In this document: in pieces, positions 1 through 10,271 of the stretch | Layout of the letters: every line of letters starts with the position of its first letter | How positions within the stretch are numbered: the first letter of the stretch is position 1 | From: Corynebacterium sp. zg-331 | Lineage (GTDB): Bacteria; Actinomycetota; Actinomycetes; Mycobacteriales; Mycobacteriaceae | Length of the DNA stretch: 64,000 bases | Assembly: GCF_014267345.1 (NCBI RefSeq) | Contig: NZ_JACMYD010000008.1 | Coordinates: 18,714 to 82,713 of the forward strand | Direction: 5' to 3' | Translations under genes and position numbers: made by a program | Notes under the pieces: model-generated | What the model was told of the DNA's origin: nothing | What the model saw: the letters and a program-made list of their open reading frames with translations, nothing else | The model's database searches: none

Positions 1-347
1 GCCACCCCGGCTTCCTTCATAAACCTGGTGGCGGTGGCCAGGGCCTGCTCGGGACCCGCCTCATAGCTGCCGAAGGGCAGGTCGGCCACCACGAAGGCGC
101 GGGTGGCGGCTCCGGTCACGGCCCGGGCCAGGGAGACGAGCTCGTCCACGGTAATGGGAAGGGTGGAGGGGTGCCCCAGCACCACGTTGGCTGCGGAATC
201 TCCCACGAGGAGGAGATCGATGCCCGCATCGTCAAAAATCCTGGCCGTCAGGGCATCGTAGCTGGTCAGCGCGGTGATTCTGCGTCCTTGCTGCTTGGCC
301 TGAAGGAGATGACGGGTGCGTACTCGCCCGTGGGTGATCTGTGCCAT
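1..347 (-). CDS. panB: 3-methyl-2-oxobutanoate hydroxymethyltransferase, N-terminal part (cut by window edge)
   Basis: PanB adds a hydroxymethyl group from methylene-THF to 2-oxoisovalerate to give ketopantoate, the first step of pantothenate and CoA synthesis in the cytosol. The 115 visible residues match the family N-terminus: a short lead ([14 protein letters not shown]), then ITALTSYDA, the metal-binding segment [14 protein letters not shown] and ADLPFGSYE. The gene runs off the left edge, so the C-terminal half is missing here. No Shine-Dalgarno is visible; a TATACT box lies 6 nt before the ATG, so the mRNA is probably leaderless. Confidence 0.93.
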   Translation of the reverse strand, partial: MAQITHGRVRTRHLLQAKQQGRRITALTSYDALTARIFDDAGIDLLLVGDSAANVVLGHPSTLPITVDELVSLARAVTGAATRAFVVADLPFGSYEAGPEQALATATRFMKEAGV

Positions 348-353
348 GAACAG

Positions 354-359
354 AGTATA
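354..359 (-). promoter_or_regulatory. -10 element of a leaderless panB promoter
   Basis: TATACT on the minus strand ends 6 nt before the panB ATG. Transcription would therefore start at or next to the start codon. No clear -35 hexamer is seen at the expected distance. Inference from position and consensus only. Confidence 0.45.
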
Positions 360-384
360 GCGAAGGCGAGGAACGCCCCTGACC

Positions 385-1086
385 CTAGAGCGTGCCCTCC
401 GCCAGGACGGTGCCGCTGGGGCGGGGGCTTCCCGCCATCGGCTCCTGCGTCACGCGCACCGTTTCCGTGTCCCCGGGCAGGGGCATCCACACGTCGGTGT
501 GCTCCTCCTGTCCGATGACCCCGGCCGACCGGGCGTTGCCGTGGCGGTCGATGGACCACACCTGGGCACCCATGCCCGCCTCCAGGCGGGGGGCACCATT
601 GACCATCGCGCCTCCCGAATCCATGTCGGCGGAGACCACCACGGCCAGCTCGGAACCGTCCGCGCTCAGCGATACGCTGCGCATATCCTCGGCGGCCATG
701 ATCTCGTGCATCTTATCCGTGGCCGCCGGGCCCTGCACGATGCCCTCGGCCTGCACGGTGGCGGTATCGGAGGAACCGCCCGGGCCGACCTCGCTCCACA
801 GCAGGCCTGCCCCCGCCACCGCGAGCACCGTGGCCGCCGCGGCGGCCACGTATCCTCTGCGTCCTCTGCGCCGCTGTTCCAGCGAGACCACCTCGGCGCC
901 CGCGCAGCCTTCTTCGCTCGGTTGCTGCGCCCCGGCGGGGTGCGGGGGGTACTCGCCGGAGGCGATGGCCGCCATGATCGACCGCTTCAACTCCGCCGGC
1001 GGGACGATCGGCTCGGCCGCCTGCGCCAGGTCCTCCTCCAGGCGAGGGGGGATGGGAATGCCCTGGGGGCGAGGGCGGGCGCTCAT
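385..1086 (-). CDS. rskA: Anti-sigma-K factor, RskA family
   Basis: 233-aa membrane anti-sigma factor that should hold the neighbouring ECF sigma factor inactive. The N-terminal ~85 residues are cytosolic (a [22 protein letters not shown] helix region). One membrane segment follows a basic stretch at about residues 74-98 ([19 protein letters not shown]). The extracytoplasmic C-terminal domain has the RskA-type pattern: [13 protein letters not shown] near the start and [19 protein letters not shown] at the end. Its ATG overlaps the sigma gene stop by 4 bp, so the pair is translationally coupled. In mycobacteria RskA responds to redox state and is degraded by regulated proteolysis; that is family knowledge, not shown here. 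Confidence 0.87.
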   Translation of the reverse strand: MSARPRPQGIPIPPRLEEDLAQAAEPIVPPAELKRSIMAAIASGEYPPHPAGAQQPSEEGCAGAEVVSLEQRRRGRRGYVAAAAATVLAVAGAGLLWSEVGPGGSSDTATVQAEGIVQGPAATDKMHEIMAAEDMRSVSLSADGSELAVVVSADMDSGGAMVNGAPRLEAGMGAQVWSIDRHGNARSAGVIGQEEHTDVWMPLPGDTETVRVTQEPMAGSPRPSGTVLAEGTL

Positions 1087-1700
1087 GGGGTGCCTCCTTC
1101 CTGAGGGGCCAGGCGGCGTTGGACAAGAATCTTTTCCAGCTTACGCAGGCCATCGCGCACCCGGGTCTTGGCCGTGCCCAGGGGTACGCCGGTGGTGCGC
1201 GCCAGCTCCGCCTGGGTGAGGCCGCCAAAGTAGGCCAACAGGATCGCCGTCTTGTGGGGCTCACCCACCAGGTCGAGCGCCTCGCGGATCCCGCGCCGCT
1301 CCACGTTATTAAGGGCCTGGTTTTCCACCGACTCCACCGTGGCGCTGGCTATGAGGAAGGCCTCTCGGTCGTCGCGGTGGAGGGTGGAGAGCACGGAGCG
1401 CAGCCGGTCGATGGCGCGCATGCGGGCCCGGCGCAGAATCCAGCTCTTGGCGGATCCCCGCGCGGGATCATACTCCGCAGCGTGCTGCCATAGCTCGATG
1501 AAAAGCTCCTGGGTAACCTCTTCGGCCTGGGCGCGGTCGCGCAGGATCTGCGTGATCAGGCCCAGAACCTGGGGAGCGGTGGCGTCGTAGAGCCGCTCGA
1601 AGGCGGCCGCGTCACCGCCCTGGATGAGCGGCATCAAAGCCTCAAGGGGCTCGCATTCATCGACTGCCATGCCATCACATACTAAGGTATGGGCGCTCAT
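1083..1700 (-). CDS. sigK: ECF RNA polymerase sigma factor, SigK type
   Basis: 205-aa extracytoplasmic-function sigma factor. Region 2 lies at about residues 20-100: FERLYDATAPQVLGLITQ, QAEEVTQELFIELWQ, then GSAKSWILRRARMRAIDRLR for -10 recognition. Region 4 lies at about 135-195: LNNVERRGIREAL, LAYFGGLTQAELARTTGVPLGTAKTRVRDGLRKLE, a helix-turn-helix for the -35. It is coupled to rskA by a 4-bp overlap and preceded by the Met-rich lipoprotein gene. I assign it to SigK rather than another ECF factor because a DipZ gene, a known SigK-regulon member in mycobacteria, lies next to it. The start is uncertain: neither the ATG at 1700 nor the one at 1670 has a good Shine-Dalgarno. Confidence 0.85.
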   Translation of the reverse strand: MSAHTLVCDGMAVDECEPLEALMPLIQGGDAAAFERLYDATAPQVLGLITQILRDRAQAEEVTQELFIELWQHAAEYDPARGSAKSWILRRARMRAIDRLRSVLSTLHRDDREAFLIASATVESVENQALNNVERRGIREALDLVGEPHKTAILLAYFGGLTQAELARTTGVPLGTAKTRVRDGLRKLEKILVQRRLAPQEGGTP

Positions 1701-1733
1701 GACGGTTGCAATCGGGCGTCCCGGCGGCGGATT

Positions 1734-1979
1734 CTAGTTCGACTTCTCCATCTGCTCCGTCATCGCCTCGCCGGAGTGCTCCTCGCCGTCCATCTTGTCC
1801 ATGGCCTCGGAGGGCTGCATCGTCTCTTGGCTCATCTTCTCCTCGGTCATCATGGCCCCGGAGGTGGACGCCGGGGCCATCTTCTCGCTGGAATCCATCG
1901 AATCCCCGGAGTCGTTGCAGGCGGCCAGGCCCAGTCCCATCGCGATGGTCACGGCGGCGGTGGCGGCAATGCGCTTCAT
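1734..1979 (-). CDS. Small methionine/glutamate-rich lipoprotein
   Basis: 81-aa exported lipoprotein. The start at 1979 is fixed by a strong ribosome site (AAGGAGAAG) just upstream; longer versions do not have one. A lipoprotein signal peptide (MKRIAATAAVTIAMGLGLAAC) ends in the lipobox LAAC with Cys21 as the lipidation site. The mature ~60 residues hold about ten Met plus many Glu, Asp and Ser (EKM, GAMMTEEKM, ETMQ, DKMDGEEH, EQMEK) and no globular domain that I recognise. It sits between sigK (33 bp downstream) and, divergently, dipZ. The Met/acid pattern could bind metal such as copper or act as an oxidisable methionine sink; both are guesses. Confidence 0.8.
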   Translation of the reverse strand: MKRIAATAAVTIAMGLGLAACNDSGDSMDSSEKMAPASTSGAMMTEEKMSQETMQPSEAMDKMDGEEHSGEAMTEQMEKSN

Positions 1980-2003
1980 GATCTTCTCCTTGCGGTAGGC
2001 GTG

Positions 2004-2030
2004 ATTCGGTCCTTCGACCTCGTCGGGTGC
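2004..2030 (-). promoter_or_regulatory. Possible SigK-type promoter for the lipoprotein-sigK-rskA operon
   Basis: On the minus strand GCACCC, 16 nt, then CGAAT lies about 25 bp before the lipoprotein ATG. Mycobacterial SigK promoters are reported as CCATCC-N16/17-CGAAT, so the -10 is exact and the -35 matches only in part. Inference; would fit SigK autoregulation. Confidence 0.3.
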
Positions 2031-2256
2031 CCGGTGCGGGCCCAACTATGAGTGCATACGGAGCCGACCCCGGCCTTGGATGGGAGGATCGCACAATTTT
2101 TTACTACCCCCGCCGCGTAGCCCCGCGCCCCGTATCCAATCCACCGCGCTCCGGTGCTCCGTACCCCAAGGGTGAGGGGCCCCAACGACGTCGAGCCCCG
2201 CCGGGCGCGTGGCCGACCGACACACGAGGGGCATGACGAGGAGGAAAGAAGAAGCC

Positions 2257-4005
2257 ATGTGGGAATTACTCTTGATCGGCCTCATCGGGGGCCTGGTGAC
2301 CGGCCTCTCGCCGTGTATTTTGCCCGTTTTGTCCATCGTGTTTGCGGTATCGGCGGATAAAAACCGCCGCCCCATCCTGGTGGCCACCGGGATCGCCATC
2401 AGCTTTACCCTGGTCACGCTCCTGGGAACGGTGGTGCTGGAGGCTCTGCGCCTGCCTCCGTCCACGCTGCGCTGGCTGGGCGTGGCGCTGCTGGTCGTGG
2501 TGGGGCTGAGCATGATGTGGCCCGCCCTCAACGACGCGCTGGAGCGCCCCTTCACCAGGATCAGGATCCCCTCCCGCATTCAGGGGGCCACCCGCAAGGG
2601 CGGGTCCGGTTTCGGGGTAGGCCTTGCCCTGGGCGCGGTGTACTCCCCGTGCGCGGGCCCGGTGCTCGCCGCGGTCACGGTGGCGGGGGCCACGGGGGAG
2701 ATCGGCTGGGGAAACGTCGCGCTGGCGGTCTCCTTTGCCGCCGGGGCGTGCACCCCGCTTTTCTTCTTCGCGCTAGCGGGCAAGAAAATGAGCGCGCGGG
2801 CCGCCTTCGTGCGCACGCACCGCACCGCCATCGCCCGGGCGGCGGGTGCGCTGATCATCGCCCTGGCGGTGGCCATCGCGCTGAACCTCCCCGCCGCGCT
2901 CCAGCGCGTGTTGCCGGACTGGACGGCGGGCATTCAGGATTCCTTCAACTCCTCTTCGCACACCCGGGATGTGGTGAACTCCGTGCAGGGTGCCGCCGCC
3001 GAGGGCGGGGCGAGCGCCTTCGACGAATGCCGCGGGGCCGATCCGGGTCAGGCGCAGGACTGCGGCGAGGTGCCCGAGCTGGTGGGGCTGGGCGAATGGC
3101 TCAACACGGAGGAACCGATCGACCCGCGCCGCCCCGCCGAGGGTACCTCGGTCACCCTGGTGGACTTCTGGGCGTACGCCTGCATCAACTGCCAGCGGGC
3201 CAACGAGCACCTCACCAAGCTCTACGACCGCTACCGCGACGCCGGGCTGACCGTAGTGGGTATCCACGCGCCGGAATACGCCTTCGAACACGATGTGGAC
3301 AACGTGCGCGCCGCCGTGCGCGAGCAGAACATCCACTATCCGGTGGTGCAGGACAACGACTTTGCCACCTGGCGGGCCTTCCACAACCGCTACTGGCCCG
3401 CCCATTACCTCGTGGACGATCGGGGGCGGGTGCGTCAGATTCACGAGGGCGAGGGCGCGTACACACAGACAGAACAGCTGGTGCGCGAGCTGCTGACCCG
3501 GGCCAACCCCGGGATTGACCTCCCGGAGCCGGTGGAACCCGGCGTGGCGGGCTCGGCCGACGGGGGCGCGCCGGCGGACGCGGCGGAAGCACCTGGGGCG
3601 ATCCACCGGAACCCGGAGACCTACCTGGGAACGCAGCGGGCGCGCTACTTCGACCACCCACGCGACCAGTATCGACCCGGCTGCCGGGACTTTGCTCCCA
3701 CGGAGCCGAAGGATCGGCGCTACGCCCTGGAGGGGCCCTGGCAGCTGGGGGAGGAGTTCTTGACCCCCGGCGAATGCGGGGCGGGGTTATCCCGCATCCG
3801 CCTGAACTATGCGGCCGCGCACGTGCAGCTGGTGGTCTCGGGGCGCGGGACGATCAGGGTGGAGCACCGCGACGGGCGGGGGGAGGAGTTTCCGGTGACC
3901 GCCGACGGCTCGGTGGATCTGGTTAAGGGAACGCAATCCCGGCGAGAGACGGTGAGCATCACCATTCCCCAGGGGCTGCGGGTATACTCCTTTACCTTTG
4001 GGTAG
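2257..4005 (+). CDS. dipZ: DipZ-type thiol-disulfide transporter: CcdA/DsbD membrane domain fused to a thioredoxin domain
   Basis: 582-aa fusion that should carry reducing power from cytosolic thioredoxin across the membrane to extracytoplasmic proteins. Residues 1-220 are the CcdA/DsbD-like domain with about six membrane segments and the two conserved Cys in LSPCILP (Cys20) and YSPCAGP (Cys132). After a linker with two further Cys (near residues 258 and 269), residues ~275-430 form a TlpA/AhpC-like thioredoxin domain with the active site CINC (Cys309/Cys312). A C-terminal beta-rich domain (~470-582) is typical of actinobacterial DipZ. The ATG at 2257 follows GAGGAGGAAAG; an upstream in-frame ATG at 2233 would place that site inside the gene. 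Divergent from the lipoprotein-sigK-rskA unit. Confidence 0.92.
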   Translation: MWELLLIGLIGGLVTGLSPCILPVLSIVFAVSADKNRRPILVATGIAISFTLVTLLGTVVLEALRLPPSTLRWLGVALLVVVGLSMMWPALNDALERPFTRIRIPSRIQGATRKGGSGFGVGLALGAVYSPCAGPVLAAVTVAGATGEIGWGNVALAVSFAAGACTPLFFFALAGKKMSARAAFVRTHRTAIARAAGALIIALAVAIALNLPAALQRVLPDWTAGIQDSFNSSSHTRDVVNSVQGAAAEGGASAFDECRGADPGQAQDCGEVPELVGLGEWLNTEEPIDPRRPAEGTSVTLVDFWAYACINCQRANEHLTKLYDRYRDAGLTVVGIHAPEYAFEHDVDNVRAAVREQNIHYPVVQDNDFATWRAFHNRYWPAHYLVDDRGRVRQIHEGEGAYTQTEQLVRELLTRANPGIDLPEPVEPGVAGSADGGAPADAAEAPGAIHRNPETYLGTQRARYFDHPRDQYRPGCRDFAPTEPKDRRYALEGPWQLGEEFLTPGECGAGLSRIRLNYAAAHVQLVVSGRGTIRVEHRDGRGEEFPVTADGSVDLVKGTQSRRETVSITIPQGLRVYSFTFG

Positions 4006-4020
4006 GGTCGCCCGAGGGGA

Positions 4021-5176
4021 TTATTCCGGTTGTCGCTTGATGAACTCCGCCATGCCGGGGACGGTGAATGCCACGATTCCGTGTTCGGGAGAAAAGATCA
4101 TTCCCTTGCTGACGAGATTTGCCCGCAGCGGGGCCACGGAATTGGGGTCGCGCTTCATATTCTGGGCCACCGTTCTGCTTCCTATTCCGTCGGTACCTTC
4201 CGGGCACATGGCCTGGAGGTATTCCCTTTCCTTGGGGGTGCACCGATCTCAACGGGCTAGAAAGAATCCCTTATCCAGCTCCTTCTGTCCATTGCGCACG
4301 CCTTCTTCCGCTGCGGCTTCGGAGATGGTGTCCGGGGATTCCTTTTCGGCGTCCCAGCTTTCTTTACCGAATTGCTGGATGAAGTAGGGGTACTGGCCGG
4401 AATGGCGTACGGCGAGGTCAAGGGTGCCGGGGCTCCAGGTTACGCGCTTCTCTTTGGCCGGTTGCCGGAATGCCTCGCGAGCTTCGTCCTCGGTCAGGCG
4501 CTCGATGTTCTTGAAGGAAAAGCGCTCGGTGTAGGATTTAGCATCGCATGTCTTCTTTCTGAGGGTGGGCAGTCCGGCCAGTCCCAGGAGGAATGGCAGC
4601 CTCTCCGAGGCGGCCATGTGCGCGCACATGGCAAGGGTGGCTAGCTCCTCTTTTGCTAAGTCCTGGGCCTCGTCGATGAGAATGGCCAGGCCCTTTTCCT
4701 TCTCCTACATGGCGGCGGCCACGTCGCGGATAATATTTTTGGTGTCCATGGCCAAGGAGCCGCTATCGGCGGCACCACCGGTGGTCTTAGAAAGATCGAG
4801 GCCAAAGCTCCAGTTTCCGCTCGAATCGTAGGAGGTCTTGAAGGAAAGCATAGTTTTGAGGGCGCGGAGAAGCTTCTTGGCCGGTGCGCGGCCGGTGTTG
4901 TGCTGATCTCGTACAGGGGCTCGTAGAGCCCATCGCCGATCATCTGGCGGAGGTCTTTCCCGGGTTCCGCTTTCTAACCTGCACACCACCCATTTCTTGT
5001 CTTGGGCGATTCTGCTCATCTCGGAAAGGAGAACCGTCTTGCCCACCCCGCGCAGGATATGCGGGGCGTCAGTGTAGCCGTTGGCGGCGCGATCCAGGGA
5101 GATGTCCCATGCCTCTAGCTCGGCGGCGTGGCCTACCAGGGCTCCGGGGGGGATAAGGATCCGTGCGCGGATTCAT
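4021..5176 (-). pseudogene. Decayed AAA-type ATP-binding protein
   Basis: Remains of a ~385-aa P-loop ATPase of the AAA family that carries a winged-helix tail, spread over several frames. Original start ATG at 5176 with GGGAGG before it. Fragments in order: DPYPPGALVGHAAELEAW, Walker A RGVGKTVLL, LRQMIGDGLYEPLYEI, Walker B LAILIDEAQDL, SGQYPYFIQQFG, then the C-terminal PGMAEFIKRQPE. Damage: a run of seven C (plus-strand G at 5146-5152) where six restore the frame, shifts near 4960 and 4905, an in-frame TAG at 4705-4707 and an in-frame TGA at 4249-4251. The family often occurs near mobile DNA. Convergent with dipZ, with only 15 bp between the ends. Confidence 0.85.
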
Positions 5177-5277
5177 GCGTGCCTCCCGTGGGGAAAATCG
5201 CTCCCGCATAGTCTACCTGTGCCCGGTGATGGGGGAGGGACGGCGGCAGGGTAAAAGTGTCTGGCATCACCTTGCGC

Positions 5278-5283
5278 TAGAGT
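5278..5283 (+). promoter_or_regulatory. -10 element of a leaderless promoter for the MFS gene
   Basis: TAGAGT ends 6 nt before the ATG at 5290 and there is no Shine-Dalgarno, so the transcript likely begins at the start codon. Inference from consensus and spacing. Confidence 0.4.
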
Positions 5284-5289
5284 CTTAGC

Positions 5290-7447
<2,158 letters not shown>

Positions 7448-7448
7448 G

Positions 7449-8357
7449 TTAGCCCTCGACGGGAGCCGGGTTGGCCTCCTGCCCGGGCGAGGTTCCCTCG
7501 CCGGGGTTATTCTCCGGCAGGGTGGGCGGATCCGGTTGCCCCTTGTCCAGGGACTGCTCGATGGCCTTTTTGAGGGAGTCGTAGTCGTTGTCTAGCACCG
7601 GAACCCCGTTGATCACGAAGCTCGGGGTGCTGTTGATCCCCAGTGCGGTCCCGTAGGTGAGGGCCTGGATGATGGTACCGGCGTACTTATTGCTTTCTAG
7701 GTCGGTCCGGAACCGATCCAGGTCGGGCACCCCGGCCTGCTCCGCGAAGCCCACGAGGTCGTCCACGCCGTAGGTGGGGTGCTCGTTGCCCGTGAACTTG
7801 CCGTACAGGGCCTCCTTGTACTCCCAGAACTTCCCCTGCGCGGCGGCCGCGCGGCCGCCCTGGGCGGCCAGGATGGAGCTCTCGCCGAGGAAGGGGAAAT
7901 CGTTCCATTCGATGCGCACCCGGCCCTTGTTCACGTACTCCTCGATGATCTTGGGCTCCGTCTCCTTGGCGTAGGCGGCGCAGGCGGGGCAGGCGAAGTC
8001 CGAGAAATAGGAAATCACCACCGTGGCATCCTGCGCGCCGAGGGCGAAGGGATCGGCGGGGTTGACGCGGTGAATATCGGCGAGGGAGTGCAGCGGGCCG
8101 CGGGGGCCACCGATGTAGGCGGCCTCGGACTCCGAGGTCGAGTTCGCCATCGTGGAGCCGAGGAAGTATCCGCCCGCGCCCGCCGTCAGCGCGAGGACGG
8201 TCAGGACGCCGAGGGCGGCCTTGGCCCAGCCGGGGGTGCGGCCTGCGGCGGGAGCCTCCTCGGGCTCCGGGGCCTCCGCCTCGGGGGAGGTCGCCGCCTC
8301 TGTTGGCTCGTCGGGGTGCGTCGGTTGTGGATTCTCCGGGGTATGTTCGTCGCTCAT
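7449..8357 (-). CDS. Membrane-anchored DsbA-family thioredoxin-fold protein
   Basis: 302-aa protein. Residues 1-57 are a Pro/Glu-rich cytosolic lead, one membrane helix follows at about 58-78 (AALGVLTVLALTAGAGGYFLG), and the rest is an extracytoplasmic thioredoxin fold with the dithiol CPAC in YFSDFACPACAAY and the cis-Pro loop NSTPSFVING. Such proteins oxidise cysteines in exported proteins or act on envelope substrates; in corynebacteria oxidative folding by MdbA-like enzymes supports pilus assembly. A Pro/Glu-rich tail ends the protein. The ATG at 8357 was chosen because the longer version adds an unlikely basic N-terminus. Convergent with the epimerase gene, 1 bp between ends. Confidence 0.87.
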   Translation of the reverse strand: MSDEHTPENPQPTHPDEPTEAATSPEAEAPEPEEAPAAGRTPGWAKAALGVLTVLALTAGAGGYFLGSTMANSTSESEAAYIGGPRGPLHSLADIHRVNPADPFALGAQDATVVISYFSDFACPACAAYAKETEPKIIEEYVNKGRVRIEWNDFPFLGESSILAAQGGRAAAAQGKFWEYKEALYGKFTGNEHPTYGVDDLVGFAEQAGVPDLDRFRTDLESNKYAGTIIQALTYGTALGINSTPSFVINGVPVLDNDYDSLKKAIEQSLDKGQPDPPTLPENNPGEGTSPGQEANPAPVEG

Positions 8358-8376
8358 GGGCACGAGTCTACGTGTC

Positions 8377-8730
8377 CTAACGCGGGAGGTCGTCGCCTGG
8401 CCGGACGGCATTTTGCAGCGCCACCGCGCGCGCGAGGCGCGAATACCGCAGTTCCAGCTCCCGGAAGCGCACGTAGGTGGACATGGTCACGAACATGAAG
8501 GCTGCCACCACCCCGTAGAGCAGCAGGTCGGTTCCGCGATCCACGCCCACCCAGTTGGCGATCACCGTCAGATCGTCCGGGCGCAGCACCGCCCAGATGC
8601 ACACCGCGATGAAGAGCACGAACAAGAGCTTGACGTAGGCCTTGGCGCGGGCCTTGCGGCGGTGGTTGATGAAGTACCACACCAGGCCGATGGTGGTCAG
8701 CAGCAGGATGATCTGGATGGGGGTGGTCAT
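8377..8730 (-). CDS. DUF2304 small membrane protein
   Basis: 117-aa protein with three membrane helices (about residues 5-20, 34-50 and 70-85) and a C-terminal basic coiled segment (RFRELELRYSRLARAVALQNA). DUF2304 proteins are found next to GT2 polyprenyl-phosphate glycosyltransferases and may assist them at the membrane; here the start overlaps the end of such a gene by 4 bp. No catalytic motif is seen. Confidence 0.85.
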   Translation of the reverse strand: MTTPIQIILLLTTIGLVWYFINHRRKARAKAYVKLLFVLFIAVCIWAVLRPDDLTVIANWVGVDRGTDLLLYGVVAAFMFVTMSTYVRFRELELRYSRLARAVALQNAVRPGDDLPR

Positions 8731-9416
8731 GGCAGCCTCCTCGACAGCAGCTCGTCGGCCAGGATATTCACGCCGTTAAACAGGGACTGCCCCTTGCTCA
8801 TCGAATACTCCGTGTACAGGATGTCCACCGGCTGCTCCGTCACGCGCCAGCCCGCGCTGTCCATCAGGGAAACGAACTCCGAGGCGTGGGACATGCCGTT
8901 CATCCGCAGGTTCAGCTCCTCGGCCACCGTGCGGTTGAAGGCGCGCAGGCCGTTGTGGGCGTCGGTCAGCCCCAGGCGGCGGGTGCGCGGGGAGAGCAGC
9001 ACCACCGTCTTGAGCACCACGCGCTTGATCCAGGGAACCTGATCCGTCTCGCTGCGGGGGCGGCCAAAGCGGGTGCCCACCACGATATCGACCGGCTCGG
9101 TGCGCAACCGCTCCACCATCGCCTGCACGTCCTTGACCTGGTGCTGGCCGTCCGCGTCGAAGGTGACGAAGTAGCGCGCGCCGGGCTGCCTGCGGGCGTA
9201 CTCCACCCCGGTCTGGATGGCGGCACCCTGCCCGAGGTTCACGGGGTGATTAACCAGATGCGCCCCGGCCTGGTGAATGGCCTCGGCGGAGTGATCCGAG
9301 GAGCCGTCGTTGACGGCCACGATGTTCGGAAAGGTCTCGCGGGCCTGGCTGATGACGTCGCCGATGACGGCGCCCTCGTTGAAGCAAGGGACAATCAACC
9401 ACGTATCTTCATTCAT
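8727..9416 (-). CDS. GT2 glycosyltransferase, polyprenyl-phosphate mannose/glucose synthase-like
   Basis: 229-aa GT-A enzyme: LIVPCFNEG at the N-terminus binds the nucleotide, AVNDGSSD follows, and the DxD-type metal site is FDADGQH. RFGRPRSETDQVPW and the NGLRAFNR segment are like DPM/ArnC-type synthases, which load a sugar onto a polyprenyl phosphate. There is no membrane helix, so the DUF2304 partner may anchor it. I chose the ATG at 9416 (MNEDTWLIVP); the one at 9428 lies directly against the previous stop and adds four residues. Confidence 0.87.
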   Translation of the reverse strand: MNEDTWLIVPCFNEGAVIGDVISQARETFPNIVAVNDGSSDHSAEAIHQAGAHLVNHPVNLGQGAAIQTGVEYARRQPGARYFVTFDADGQHQVKDVQAMVERLRTEPVDIVVGTRFGRPRSETDQVPWIKRVVLKTVVLLSPRTRRLGLTDAHNGLRAFNRTVAEELNLRMNGMSHASEFVSLMDSAGWRVTEQPVDILYTEYSMSKGQSLFNGVNILADELLSRRLP

Positions 9417-9429
9417 GATGCCCCACATA

Positions 9430-10260
9430 CTAATCTGTCTTGGGTTTTCTATGGAATAGCCGCGCGTGGGCGCGCCGCAGGATTCGCCGGGGCAGGAGAC
9501 GATAGCCGCTGCGCACCGCGAAGTTCCACGCCGCGCGGGGATACCCGATCAGCCCGTAGGAGACGAGGCGCCGCTGCATCTGGAGCTCGGCGGCGAGCAT
9601 ATCCCTCCCGGTGCGTCGATCCAGCTGTGCGGCGGAGACCCGGAAGTAGGTGAGAGGCTCGGGGAGATTGTGAAAGCGCGCCCCGGCGGCCAGCGCCCGG
9701 GCGTAGAGGTCGTAGTCCTCCATGAAGTGCACGTGCTGGTACCCGCCCGCCGCCCGGATGGTGCTGGCGCGCATCATCACGGAGGGGTTGTTGATGGGCG
9801 AATTGATCCTGGCGTAGCGGGCGATCTCCGCGTGGCGCTCCGGCAGGCGGCGCACCGCCGTGACCCGCTCGGGGGAGTCCTCGAACTCCGCCAGGGCCGT
9901 GCCCAGCACGTCGATCTCCGGGTGCTGATCCAGGAAGCGACACTGCACCTCAAAGCGGCGCGCGTCGGCGATGTCGTCGGAGTCGAGCCGCGCGATGAGC
10001 TCCGTGTTCATCGCCTTCATCCCCTCGGCGGAGGCCAGGCCGGAACCGACGTTGCGGGGCAGGCGCACCGCCTGGGCGCCGGGATGGGCGGCCACGAAGG
10101 TGTCGATAAGCTGCCGCACGGGCGCGGGCACCGGCCCATCCTCGACGAGCACGACGCGATCGGCCGGGCGGGTTTGACCGGCGAGCGAGTCGAGGCAGGC
10201 GCTGGCGTGGGCGGGATCGGATCCGCGGTAGAAGGTGATGAGAACCCCGAGCGTGGACAT
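9430..10260 (-). CDS. GT2 family glycosyltransferase
   Basis: 276-aa GT-A fold enzyme with the nucleotide-binding start LGVLITFYRG, VVLVEDGP, the metal site in ARLDSDDIA and the acceptor-side segment HFMEDYDLYARALAAG. The C-terminal basic region (RILRRAHARLFHRKPK) could sit at the membrane. It resembles rhamnosyl- or galactosyl-type transferases of surface polysaccharides; the sugar is not identifiable. Start at 10260 follows AAAGGT. It lies between the flippase-like gene and the polyprenyl-phosphate synthase, so it probably builds the same glycan. Confidence 0.87.
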   Translation of the reverse strand: MSTLGVLITFYRGSDPAHASACLDSLAGQTRPADRVVLVEDGPVPAPVRQLIDTFVAAHPGAQAVRLPRNVGSGLASAEGMKAMNTELIARLDSDDIADARRFEVQCRFLDQHPEIDVLGTALAEFEDSPERVTAVRRLPERHAEIARYARINSPINNPSVMMRASTIRAAGGYQHVHFMEDYDLYARALAAGARFHNLPEPLTYFRVSAAQLDRRTGRDMLAAELQMQRRLVSYGLIGYPRAAWNFAVRSGYRLLPRRILRRAHARLFHRKPKTD

Positions 10261-10271
10261 ACCTTTCCATG

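Noticed and set aside
2100..2256. SigK promoter directly upstream of dipZ
   Set aside because: No CCATCC/CGAAT pair with proper spacing; only weak partial matches were seen on the plus strand.
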